DNA from: Chloroflexota bacterium
GTDB taxonomy: Bacteria; Chloroflexota; Dehalococcoidia; JACPQD01
Length of the DNA: 64,000 nucleotides
Direction: 5' to 3'
Assembly: GCA_016190665.1 (NCBI GenBank)
Contig: JACPQD010000068.1
Location: 1 to 64,000, forward strand
A model generated the notes under the pieces. The model ran no database searches, was not told the DNA's origin, and worked only from the letters and a program-made list of their open reading frames with translations. This document shows, one piece after another, positions 35,374 through 42,181 of the stretch. Positions within the stretch are counted from its first letter, which is position 1; every line of letters starts with the position of its first letter. The translations under genes were made by a program, and so were the position numbers.

Positions 35374-36393
35374 TCAGCCAGAGATTCCGGTCTTCTCCAT
35401 AAATTCCTGGACTAGCGCGCCAAGCCTTCGGGAGACCAAGTATTTCTTGCCTTCCTCAGTGCTTCTGTCAATAGCATACCCATCAGGGTTCGTCGCTTCT
35501 GCTCGAGCCCAACCACCCCACTTACGGGATGGAGTGTCAAAATATGGGTACGTCGGTCCATAAACCCACCGTGGTTCATCAATCTCAACCTCCCACTGGG
35601 ACAGCCTGCGGAGCGCCTCGGCATCTGGTATCCAGTAATCGACAGGGCGATACTGGTCAATTCGATACGGATCGATGTCCTTCCATCTTACGGCATTAAG
35701 CAGGTTCGTTTCCCTCAGATGAGTGGTCCGACGCATGAATTTGTTTATGATGCTGCCCGCAAAGTCTACAGTCACAGCGAGATCATCTCTCTTGATCCTC
35801 GCCACCCTGTCCTTCGTAAGGTCGACGCCTACAATGGAGAGGCGCTCCGGAATAACCGGGCAGACATAATAGTCGCTAGCCACCATAGCTGCTGTGGTGG
35901 GTAGGGACAGGACAGGGGGGCAGTCGATTATTATTGCGTGATATTGGGGTAGGGCCGGCAGCAACGCCTCTCTCAGGGCAAAACGAAGGCCCCCCGGAAA
36001 GGGCTTCCCTCCCTCCCACATCTTCAGCAGCTCATCGTCCAGGAAAGCAAGCTCGGCGCAAGAAACCACCATGTCTAGACATATTGCACTGCCACTCCTA
36101 TCTATATTAGAAACCCACTGACAGTTCGGACAAACATAGTCAGTAATGACCCTCTTTTCGCCATCCAGAAGATCCCTGAAGAACTTGTAGATGGTATATC
36201 CCTTTGGCACCAACTCCTCTTGAATATGTAGTCCTCTGACCATCGCTGCTGTGAGATTCGCTTGCGAATCAAGGTCGATAACCAGCACCTTCTTGCCATG
36301 CACAAAGGCCATATACTCGGCCAACATCATGGCAATGGTGCTCTTGCCCACGCCGCCCTTCAGGTTGAGGATGCTGACTACCTTTGCCGCCAC
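35374..36393 (-). CDS. ParA/Soj-like ATPase with CxxC insertion
   Basis: A 339-residue P-loop partition-type ATPase. The deviant Walker A is LKGGVGKSTIAMMLAEY (about residues 11-27), Walker A' is VLVIDLDSQANLT, and Walker B is HAIIIDCPPVLSLP near residue 155. An insertion near residues 85-110 carries VCPNCQ and two further Cys, possibly a metal knuckle, which is not typical for ParA. The GTG start has AGGAGGAGG six bases upstream. No parB or parS is adjacent. The downstream genes encode a PIN toxin pair and mutM, so this is more likely an accessory or plasmid-derived ATPase than the chromosomal Soj. Confidence 0.88.
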   Translation of the reverse strand: MAAKVVSILNLKGGVGKSTIAMMLAEYMAFVHGKKVLVIDLDSQANLTAAMVRGLHIQEELVPKGYTIYKFFRDLLDGEKRVITDYVCPNCQWVSNIDRSGSAICLDMVVSCAELAFLDDELLKMWEGGKPFPGGLRFALREALLPALPQYHAIIIDCPPVLSLPTTAAMVASDYYVCPVIPERLSIVGVDLTKDRVARIKRDDLAVTVDFAGSIINKFMRRTTHLRETNLLNAVRWKDIDPYRIDQYRPVDYWIPDAEALRRLSQWEVEIDEPRWVYGPTYPYFDTPSRKWGGWARAEATNPDGYAIDRSTEEGKKYLVSRRLGALVQEFMEKTGISG

Positions 36394-36514
36394 GTCCAGC
36401 CTCCTCCTTTGACAGAAATCCGCCTGATTCTAACCCGTCGCAGTAGCTCCTGTCAATTCGCATGCTCTGGCCCAGGGATCGCCACTCCATCTCCGCCGAG
36501 TTCCGCCCGTGAGA

Positions 36515-36957
36515 TCACGCCTCGGCATCGGTTCCCTTCGTCAGCTTTTCGCGAATCATGGCCACAAAGGCTTCAGCTTGTTCGAGGATGTTGCGGGCCT
36601 CGGTCTGGGTGATCAGACCCGCCGTCTCGTAGATGGCACGGTGGCGCTTGTTGCGCATTCTGTCGAAGTAGGTCATGAGGTCTTCAAGGTCTTTCCCCAT
36701 AGCCACCCGCATGAAAGCTAACGTTTTTTATCGCTTTCGTTGCTGGCCGTACGGAATCCTTGCGCGAACATAAAGGCCCGGGAAGCCTGCAACACGGCAT
36801 CATAAGCTATGGCAAAGCCCCAATCCCGGTCCTCTGCCATCATCACTCGGGCCGATTTCAGGTCCCGCTCCGCGCGACGGATGGCATGCTCGACTTCCTC
36901 AACAGACACCTTTTCCTGGTGAATTCGCCGCGCCTTCAGCAGCTCATCGTAGGTCAT
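36515..36957 (-). pseudogene. HEPN protein of an MNT-HEPN pair, split by a one-base frameshift
   Basis: The N-terminal part (36957 to 36718) reads MTYDELLKARRIHQEKVSVE to AQGFRTASNESDKKR and then stops. The C-terminal part continues in the -1 frame with LAFMRVAMGKDLEDL and the catalytic-type motif RNKRHRAIYE. Reading one extra A in the A6 run at 36724-36729 (minus strand) joins the halves as DKKTLAFMRV, which is what intact relatives have. The choices are a real frameshift mutation, a sequencing error, or slippage on A6 that restores the protein. It overlaps the end of the MNT gene by 14 bases. Confidence 0.8.
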
Positions 36958-37540
36958 CTAAACGACCCAGAATCATGATCTTCGGGCCTGAAAGGACGCG
37001 GGCCAAGAAGCCTCCATTCTCTGCGCTTCGCTGGCGAAATTCGGCCTCGTTCATGAGCGTGTAGTTGACGGGCCTGGCCAGCCTGTCTTCCACGCCCGAA
37101 AGGGCCCTGTGGAGGGCCATCTCGTCCGCGTTGCCCACTACCAGAAGGTCGATGTCGCTCGAGGCGACCGCCTCTCCCTTCGCCGTGCTGCCATAAACGA
37201 AGGCGCAGGCTATTCTCTCGTTGAATGGCGCCAGGGCTTCACGGAGCACGTCGGCCAGGCCGAAGGTCTTCGCCACAATCCCCTTAAGCTCCGGGTAGAT
37301 AGGGGAGCTCTCGTTCGCGCGGTAGTAGACTTGCTTCCCCTGGGCTTCGCGGATGATGACGCCTGTCTCCGCCAGGCTCTTCAGCTCCCGCTGCACCGTT
37401 CCCCGGCCCGTTTTCACCGCATCGAGTATCTGCCTGGTGTAGAAGGAACGGTCCGCCTGCCCGTAGAGAAGGGCCAGGACCGCCTGCCGGGTCTTGCCGA
37501 AGAGACCTCTATGTAGATGTGCGTTCGTCAGATTACCCAT
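36944..37540 (-). CDS. MNT nucleotidyltransferase antitoxin with winged helix
   Basis: A 198-residue protein. An N-terminal winged-helix domain (VLALLYGQADRSFYTRQILD, GTVQRELKSLAETGVI) is followed by a minimal nucleotidyltransferase domain with VYGSTAKGEAVASSDIDLLV near residue 120. The GS-x(9-11)-DxD motif is intact, so it can probably AMPylate or oligoadenylylate the HEPN partner, as MNT antitoxins do. I set the start at the ATG at 37540, downstream of the predicted transcription start. The frame is open to 37573 through the operator. The winged helix probably binds the two palindromes around the start. Confidence 0.88.
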   Translation of the reverse strand: MGNLTNAHLHRGLFGKTRQAVLALLYGQADRSFYTRQILDAVKTGRGTVQRELKSLAETGVIIREAQGKQVYYRANESSPIYPELKGIVAKTFGLADVLREALAPFNERIACAFVYGSTAKGEAVASSDIDLLVVGNADEMALHRALSGVEDRLARPVNYTLMNEAEFRQRSAENGGFLARVLSGPKIMILGRLDDLR

Positions 37541-37569
37541 TTCGGGTATCATTGTACCCATTTTGGGTA
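37534..37569. promoter_or_regulatory. Tandem operator of the MNT-HEPN module
   Basis: Two nearly identical 15-bp palindromes, tacccatttcgggta (37534-37548) and tacccattttgggta (37555-37569), are spaced 21 bases apart, two helical turns. They cover the -10 edge, the transcription start and the start codon. Confidence 0.75.
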
Positions 37570-37597
37570 TCATAGTTCAACAATGACCAATAACCAA
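37569..37597 (-). promoter_or_regulatory. Promoter of the MNT-HEPN module
   Basis: Minus strand TTGGTT (37592-37597), 17 bases, TATGAT (37569-37574). The -10 touches the distal palindrome. Confidence 0.6.
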
Positions 37598-37698
37598 GAA
37601 ACCAACACCAGACGGCTCAATAATTCGCGCTTTCCTCGGTTATTGTATCTTGTGTCCTGGTTATTGTACCTTGTATCTATATCTTGTATCCTGGTTAT
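37583..37698. repeat. 'ccaataaccaagaa' short-period repeat, inverted arrangement
   Basis: Left part accaataaccaagaaaccaa. Right part has three tcctggttattgta-like units (ggttattgtatcttgtgtcc, ggttattgtaccttgtatct, tcctggttatt). It fills the spacer between the MNT module and polA. Confidence 0.55.
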
Positions 37699-37703
37699 TC
37701 GCG

Positions 37704-40478
37704 CTACTCCATCTCCGCCCAGTTACGCCCCACCTTGGTATCCACCTTCAAGGGGACGCTCAGCTCCAGGGCCTTGGGCATCCTCTCTTTGGCCAGCGCG
37801 GTCATCTCGGCCAGCTCGTCCTGGGGTACCTCGAAGAGAAGCTCGTCGTGTATCTGAAGGACCATCTTGCTGCGCAGGGTGCGGTGGTCCATCTCCCGCT
37901 GCATATCGATCATGGCCAGCTTCACGATGTCCGCCGAGGTGCCCTGCACGGGCATGTTGATGGCCATGCGTTCCGCCGCCGCCCTTATCTGCCGGTTGGT
38001 GGACTGTATTTCGGGGATGAAGCGTTTGCGCCCCAGCACCGTCTTGACATACCCCAACTCGCTGGCCTGGCGCTTGGTCGCGTCGAGGTACGCCCTTACG
38101 CCTTTGTACTTCTCGAAATAGGCGTCGATGAATGCCCTGGCATCTTCGCGCGAGAGGTCGGTGCCCTGCGAGAGGCCGTAGTCTCCCATGCCGTAGATGA
38201 CGCCGAAGTTCACCGTCTTGGCTACGCGTCGCATATCCGGCGTTACCTGGTCGATGGGGACACCGAAGACCTGAGCGGCAGTGGCAGCGTGGATATCCTC
38301 GTCGTTGGCGAAGGCGGCCAGCAGGTTCGGGTCCTGGGACAGGTGCGCCAAGGCCCTCAGGTCGATCTGCGAGTAGTCGCTGGCGAGGAGCACGGAAGGC
38401 GTCTCCTTGCCGTCCTCGATGAGGCGGGCCACGAAGGCGCGTCTCACGCGGCGGCCCAGCTCCGTCCGGATGGGGATGTTCTGGAGGTTGGGCTCGCTGC
38501 TGGACAGGCGGCCTGTCGCCGTGCCCGTCTGGTTAAAGCTGGTGTGCAGCCGGCCCGTCTTCGGGTTAATCAGGCCCGGGAAGGCGTCCAGATAGGTCGA
38601 TTTCAGCTTCGCTATCTGGCGGAAATCAAGAACGTGGGCCACCACCGGGTGCGTGTCGCGAAGGGACTCCAGAATCGAAGCCTCGGTGGAGTAGCCGGTC
38701 TGCGTGCGGCGGCCACCGGGGAGCCTCAGCTCGCCGAAAAGCACCGCCCCCAGTTGCTGCGTGGAGTTGATGTTGAACATATGCCCGACGCTGTTGTAGA
38801 TCTCAAGCTCCAGCCGCTGCATCTCCTCGCCCAGCTCACGGGACATCCGGCGGAGCACTCCGACATCGATAGCGATGCCGTTGGTCTGCATGCGCACCAG
38901 GACGGGCACCAGGGGCATCTCCACCCCGGAGAAGAGGTCCCAGAGGTCGCCCTTCTTCAGCATCGGTTCAAAGACACGTTTGAGCTGAAGGGTCATGTCG
39001 GCGTCGGTGCAGGAATAGTCGGCCACTTCGGTAATTTCCAGGTCGGCCATGGTGCCCGACTTCCCCGCCTTCTTCAGCAGACCGTCGATAGCGGGCATCT
39101 CAACTCCAAAGCGCCCGAAGGCTAGGGCCTTCAAGCCCAGCGACTTCTCGCCCAGAAGGTGGGCCGCCACCATCGTGTCGAAGCTGAGATTATTGATCTC
39201 CGCGCCGTAGTTGCTGAGGAGCGTCATATCGTAGTTACCGTTGTGGGCGACCTTAGGGACGGCAGCGTCGGCCAGCAAAGGGCGTACCTTGTCCAGCACC
39301 TGCGCCAGGGACAGTTGTGTCCCCGACCTATGGCCGACGGGCACGTAATAAGCCACCCCCGGCACGGCAGCGAAGGAAAGGCCGACCAACTCCACGCGCA
39401 TGGGGTCCAGGCCGGTGGTCTCCGTATCGACCGCGAAGCCTCCGCTGGCGGAAAGCTCGGCGATCATGGCGTCGAGGGCTTCCGGCGAGACGACCGTCCG
39501 GTAGTCCCTCTCCGTGGCGGGCGCCACCGTCGGGGCCGCTGGCCCCGGGCCCATGTCCAGCAGCGTCAATTGAGTCCCGATTCGCTCCGTCGGGGCGGCC
39601 GTCCCCGGCAGCTTATTGACCAGGGTGTTGAACTCCAGCTCGCGGAACAACTGGACCACGCGGCCGCGGTCGTAGTGGTTACTCAGGTGGGAGGCTTCCA
39701 GATCGAGCGTCATAGGGACATCGGTGACGATGGTGGCCAGCCGTTTGCTCTGCCGCGCGACGTCCTCCTTTTCTCGCAGAAGCTCCCGCAGCTTAACGGG
39801 CATCACTTCATCGAGATGGTCATAGATGCCCTCGACGCTGCCGAACTGCTGCAAAAGCTTGGTGGCCGTCTTCTCGCCGATGCCGGGCACGCCAGGGATG
39901 TTGTCCGAGGGATCCCCCTTCAGCCCCTTGAGGTCGGCGATCTGCTGCGGCGCGAGGCCGTATCGCTCAAGCACCGCCGCTTCGTCGTAGACTACTGTCT
40001 CCCCGAAGCGACCCTTGGAGGTCAGCACACGAACGTGGGGCGAGATCAACTGGAACGCATCGGCGTCGCCGGTGACGATGATAGTGTCGACGCCCTGAGC
40101 CGCCGCCTGGCGGCAGAGCGTACCTATGACATCATCGGCCTCGAAGCCGTCGATCTCGAAGATCGGGATGTTGAAGGCCTGGACCAGCTCGCGCACCCTT
40201 CCGAACTGGGTTACCAGGTCGTCGGGAGCGGCGGGACGGTGCGCCTTATAGGCCTCGAACTCAGTATGGCGAAAGGTGGGCGCCGGCCGGTCGAAGGCCA
40301 CCGCCCCGTGGGTGGGCTTGAGGTCGCCGAGCGTCTTCAGCAGCATGCTGGCGAACCCGTAGACGGCGTTTACGATCTCACCGGTCCGGGGCACCGTGAG
40401 CGGCGGCAAGGCGTGGTAAGCGCGGTGCACCAGCGCATGGCCGTCGATCAGCATCAAGAGACCGTGTTGTTCAGCCAT
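37704..40478 (-). CDS. polA: DNA polymerase I
   Basis: Full three-domain Pol I of 924 residues for Okazaki-fragment and repair synthesis. The 5'-nuclease domain starts LLMLIDGHALVHRAYHALPP and includes GFEADDVIGTL and KGDPSDNIPGVPGIGEKTA. The 3'-5' exonuclease appears active: FAVDTETTGLD, HNGNYDM and YSCTDAD are all present. The polymerase shows motif A DYSQIDLRAL (about residue 704), the O-helix RRVAKTVNFGVIYGM, and motif C QIHDELLFEV. Motif A has Asp where most family members have the steric-gate Glu, a conservative but notable change. The O-helix Phe suggests normal discrimination against dideoxynucleotides. Confidence 0.97.
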   Translation of the reverse strand: MAEQHGLLMLIDGHALVHRAYHALPPLTVPRTGEIVNAVYGFASMLLKTLGDLKPTHGAVAFDRPAPTFRHTEFEAYKAHRPAAPDDLVTQFGRVRELVQAFNIPIFEIDGFEADDVIGTLCRQAAAQGVDTIIVTGDADAFQLISPHVRVLTSKGRFGETVVYDEAAVLERYGLAPQQIADLKGLKGDPSDNIPGVPGIGEKTATKLLQQFGSVEGIYDHLDEVMPVKLRELLREKEDVARQSKRLATIVTDVPMTLDLEASHLSNHYDRGRVVQLFRELEFNTLVNKLPGTAAPTERIGTQLTLLDMGPGPAAPTVAPATERDYRTVVSPEALDAMIAELSASGGFAVDTETTGLDPMRVELVGLSFAAVPGVAYYVPVGHRSGTQLSLAQVLDKVRPLLADAAVPKVAHNGNYDMTLLSNYGAEINNLSFDTMVAAHLLGEKSLGLKALAFGRFGVEMPAIDGLLKKAGKSGTMADLEITEVADYSCTDADMTLQLKRVFEPMLKKGDLWDLFSGVEMPLVPVLVRMQTNGIAIDVGVLRRMSRELGEEMQRLELEIYNSVGHMFNINSTQQLGAVLFGELRLPGGRRTQTGYSTEASILESLRDTHPVVAHVLDFRQIAKLKSTYLDAFPGLINPKTGRLHTSFNQTGTATGRLSSSEPNLQNIPIRTELGRRVRRAFVARLIEDGKETPSVLLASDYSQIDLRALAHLSQDPNLLAAFANDEDIHAATAAQVFGVPIDQVTPDMRRVAKTVNFGVIYGMGDYGLSQGTDLSREDARAFIDAYFEKYKGVRAYLDATKRQASELGYVKTVLGRKRFIPEIQSTNRQIRAAAERMAINMPVQGTSADIVKLAMIDMQREMDHRTLRSKMVLQIHDELLFEVPQDELAEMTALAKERMPKALELSVPLKVDTKVGRNWAEME

Positions 40479-40500
40479 TTACCTGTCTCTATTAAAGGTA

Positions 40501-40891
40501 TTAACCACGAACCACACGAAATACACGAAAAATGGGAATGACTTTAACATCGATATACAGGATGGACAGGATTAGGGTCGAAGGAATACTTGGTCCTGTC
40601 AATCCTGCTCATCGATGTGAGAGAACTGCCCGGTTCTGGTTATTCATTTGCGAAGTTGCTCCAATACTCGGGGACGATATTAACCACGAACCACACGAAA
40701 TACACGAAAAATGGGAATGACTTTAACATGGATATACAGGATAGACAGGATTAAGGTCGGAGGAATACTTGGTCCTGTCAATCCTGCTCATCGATGTGAG
40801 AGAACTACCCGTTTCGTGTGGTTCGTGTATTTCGTGGTTCCGTTCACTCTCTACGTTATCCTGTGAATCCTGTTCATCCATGTTAGAAAAG
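40501..40891. repeat. Tandem copies of a composite 'cacgaa' + 'acaggat' element
   Basis: Two direct copies (40501-40631 and 40680-40812) each read ttaaccacgaaccacacgaa, then tacacgaa, then aacat..gatatacaggat, and end cctgtcaatcctgctcatcg followed by atgtgagagaac. An inverted cacgaa arm (ttcgtgtggttcgtgtattt at 40812-40840) and one more acaggat-family piece (40855-40891) follow. The open frames across it are not credible genes. Confidence 0.8.
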
Positions 40892-40901
40892 GGGGAAAGT
40901 C

Positions 40902-41123
40902 CTAAGCTACCTTCTCGAGAATCCTGCTCCTCGTTTGGGTCGGGAGTCTGACGGGCGCAAAGAACTCTGCCGGATAAAGGTAGTCCTCTCCGGACTCATC
41001 GATGATTCTCACCTGATGGTGGCGCTCAGTCTCCTTGTCCGGAATCGTTTCGTAGAGTTTCCGCAGTTCCAGCGAGGCTTCGTAGCCCCGGTTATCGACG
41101 CAAAGCAGGAATCTAGGTTTCAT
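40902..41123 (-). CDS. Small conserved hypothetical protein
   Basis: A 73-residue protein beginning MKPRFLLCVDNRGYEASLEL, with RHHQVRIIDESGEDYLYPAE in the middle and a proline-rich end. I recall closely similar small proteins of unknown function in Chloroflexota and cyanobacteria, but I cannot name a family. It is usually a single, short, acidic beta-rich domain. It lies alone between repeats and a RelE/Phd pair. Confidence 0.7.
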   Translation of the reverse strand: MKPRFLLCVDNRGYEASLELRKLYETIPDKETERHHQVRIIDESGEDYLYPAEFFAPVRLPTQTRSRILEKVA

Positions 41124-41128
41124 GGCTG

Positions 41129-41216
41129 AATGACTTTCACATCGATATCCAGGATGAACAGGATTGAGACAAACTTTATCATGTCAATCCTTTCCATCCA
41201 TGTGGGCAAAGGAATT
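41129..41216. repeat. 'acaggat' family element, solo copy
   Basis: gactttcacatcgatatcca, ggatgaacaggatt, and the inverted end tcaatcctttccatccatgt match the composite copies at 40541-40631. Confidence 0.7.
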
Positions 41217-41231
41217 AAGCCCGCGCGCGCG

Positions 41232-41450
41232 TTAGCGGCTGGAGCGGCCTGGTCGCTTTCCCATTTTCTTCTTCAGCTCATCTATTCCGATGGTCGGGGC
41301 GTCCTTTTCAGCTTCCTTAGCTTCTCGAAGAGTCCGAAGGTCCTCGAACTGTTCGAGTTGCTCCTGAACCTTCAAGAACTCCTCATAGGGCAGGACGGCA
41401 TACTGGTTCTTCCCGCCCTTCTTGATTATCTGGGCATGCAATGTAGCCAT
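41232..41450 (-). CDS. Phd/YefM-type antitoxin
   Basis: A 72-residue antitoxin starting MATLHAQIIKKGGKNQYAVL, then PYEEFLKVQEQLEQFEDLRT and LREAKEAEKD, ending in TIGIDELKKKMGKRPG. This is the standard Phd/prevent-host-death layout for partners of RelE. The true start is the ATG at 41450; the longer open frame runs into the toxin end. It lies 16 bases downstream of the toxin, a toxin-first order. Confidence 0.88.
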   Translation of the reverse strand: MATLHAQIIKKGGKNQYAVLPYEEFLKVQEQLEQFEDLRTLREAKEAEKDAPTIGIDELKKKMGKRPGRSSR

Positions 41451-41466
41451 GTCGCTGATCCTCCAT

Positions 41467-41715
41467 TCATCGGTACGCGGTACCCCGATGACGAATTCGA
41501 TAGATGATGACCATTTCTCCTTCAACGTCAAACAATACCCTGTAGTCTGTAACACGCAAGCGATACTCAGGGGAGAAGTCCGTGAGTCGCTTCACATCTC
41601 CCTTCAAATCGTTGCTCATTTCCTCAATCCTCGCAAGGACTCGGACTCGCGTGCGCGATGGCAGGCCCTCCATATCCGCCACTGCTTTCGGTTTGAATCG
41701 AACGTCGTATCTCAT
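41467..41715 (-). CDS. RelE-type toxin
   Basis: An 82-residue mRNA interferase: MRYDVRFKPKAVADMEGLPS, then GDVKRLTDFSPEYRLRVTDY and RVLFDVEGEMVIIYRIRHR. This matches the RelE core with basic residues (Arg in YRLRVTDYR) and a terminal RHRG-like segment. It is the first gene of the RelE/Phd operon. No promoter was convincing. Confidence 0.9.
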   Translation of the reverse strand: MRYDVRFKPKAVADMEGLPSRTRVRVLARIEEMSNDLKGDVKRLTDFSPEYRLRVTDYRVLFDVEGEMVIIYRIRHRGTAYR

Positions 41716-41813
41716 GGCCCTGACGGCGCTTTCGCTGTATGGTTACGAATTCAAACGAACAGCCACGGCCTTGGGGCGGTTGCAGTCGACATGCTCCGAC
41801 TTTCTCCCGATGA

Positions 41814-41832
41814 AATCGGGATGCGTCGGGAA
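41814..41832. repeat. tcccgat/atcggga element
   Basis: tcccgatgaaatcgggatgc belongs to the tcccgac/gtcggga family. The rest of the gap 41716-42049 has no gene I can support. Confidence 0.5.
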
Positions 41833-42049
41833 AACCGCGACCTGAGCCACCAGCACTGGCGTCTTGCTTACGAGATTATACCATTTCCAGAGAGGCGAAG
41901 GTATCAGACCGGCGCGGCTGGCGCTCCGGCGGCCATTCCCTGCCGGCGGCCTTCCGAAGAGAAGCAGGCGCCTGCCGCGAGCGGGCAATCCGCCCGCCAA
42001 ATGGTGGACAACAATTGGCGAAAATAGTAGAAAATTGGCCCGAAAACTA

Positions 42050-42079
42050 TTGACAAATTTGCGGGGGGGGGGGTAGACT
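42050..42079 (+). promoter_or_regulatory. Promoter with an 11-G tract between -35 and -10
   Basis: TTGACA (42050-42055) and TAGACT (42074-42079) are 18 bases apart. Bases 42063-42073 of the spacer are eleven consecutive G. The only start-competent gene downstream is the modular surface hydrolase. One G fewer would give the optimal 17-base spacer. Confidence 0.65.
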
Positions 42080-42106
42080 GATAGTCGTTTTCATAAAGCC
42101 ACGGCC

Positions 42107-42154
42107 ATGAGGCGGATGATGAAGGGAGGTGGTGGCGAAAGCGGCCCGAAGTGA
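42107..42154 (+). other. Short upstream reading frame in the leader of the surface hydrolase
   Basis: ATG at 42107 opens 15 codons (MRRMMKGGGGESGPK) ending in TGA at 42152. It is in the same frame as the main gene, with no stop between this TGA and the main coding region. It could be a leader peptide, or the real N-terminus if the TGA is an error. There is no good ribosome-binding site. Confidence 0.35.
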
Positions 42155-42181
42155 CGGGCGTTCGAGAACGGAGGTGCAGCC

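Noticed and set aside
37650-40541. Two long plus-strand open frames (491 and 460 codons) across polA
   Set aside because: Both are antisense to an unmistakable DNA polymerase I and lack domains.
40532-40951. Short open frames (about 60 codons) reading HEPHEIHEKWE-like peptides
   Set aside because: They are translations of the cacgaa/acaggat repeats. The same peptide recurs because the repeat recurs.
41743-42000. An 85-codon minus-strand open frame before the surface hydrolase
   Set aside because: It runs through a tcccgac palindrome, has no ribosome-binding site and an Arg/Pro-rich shadow-like composition.
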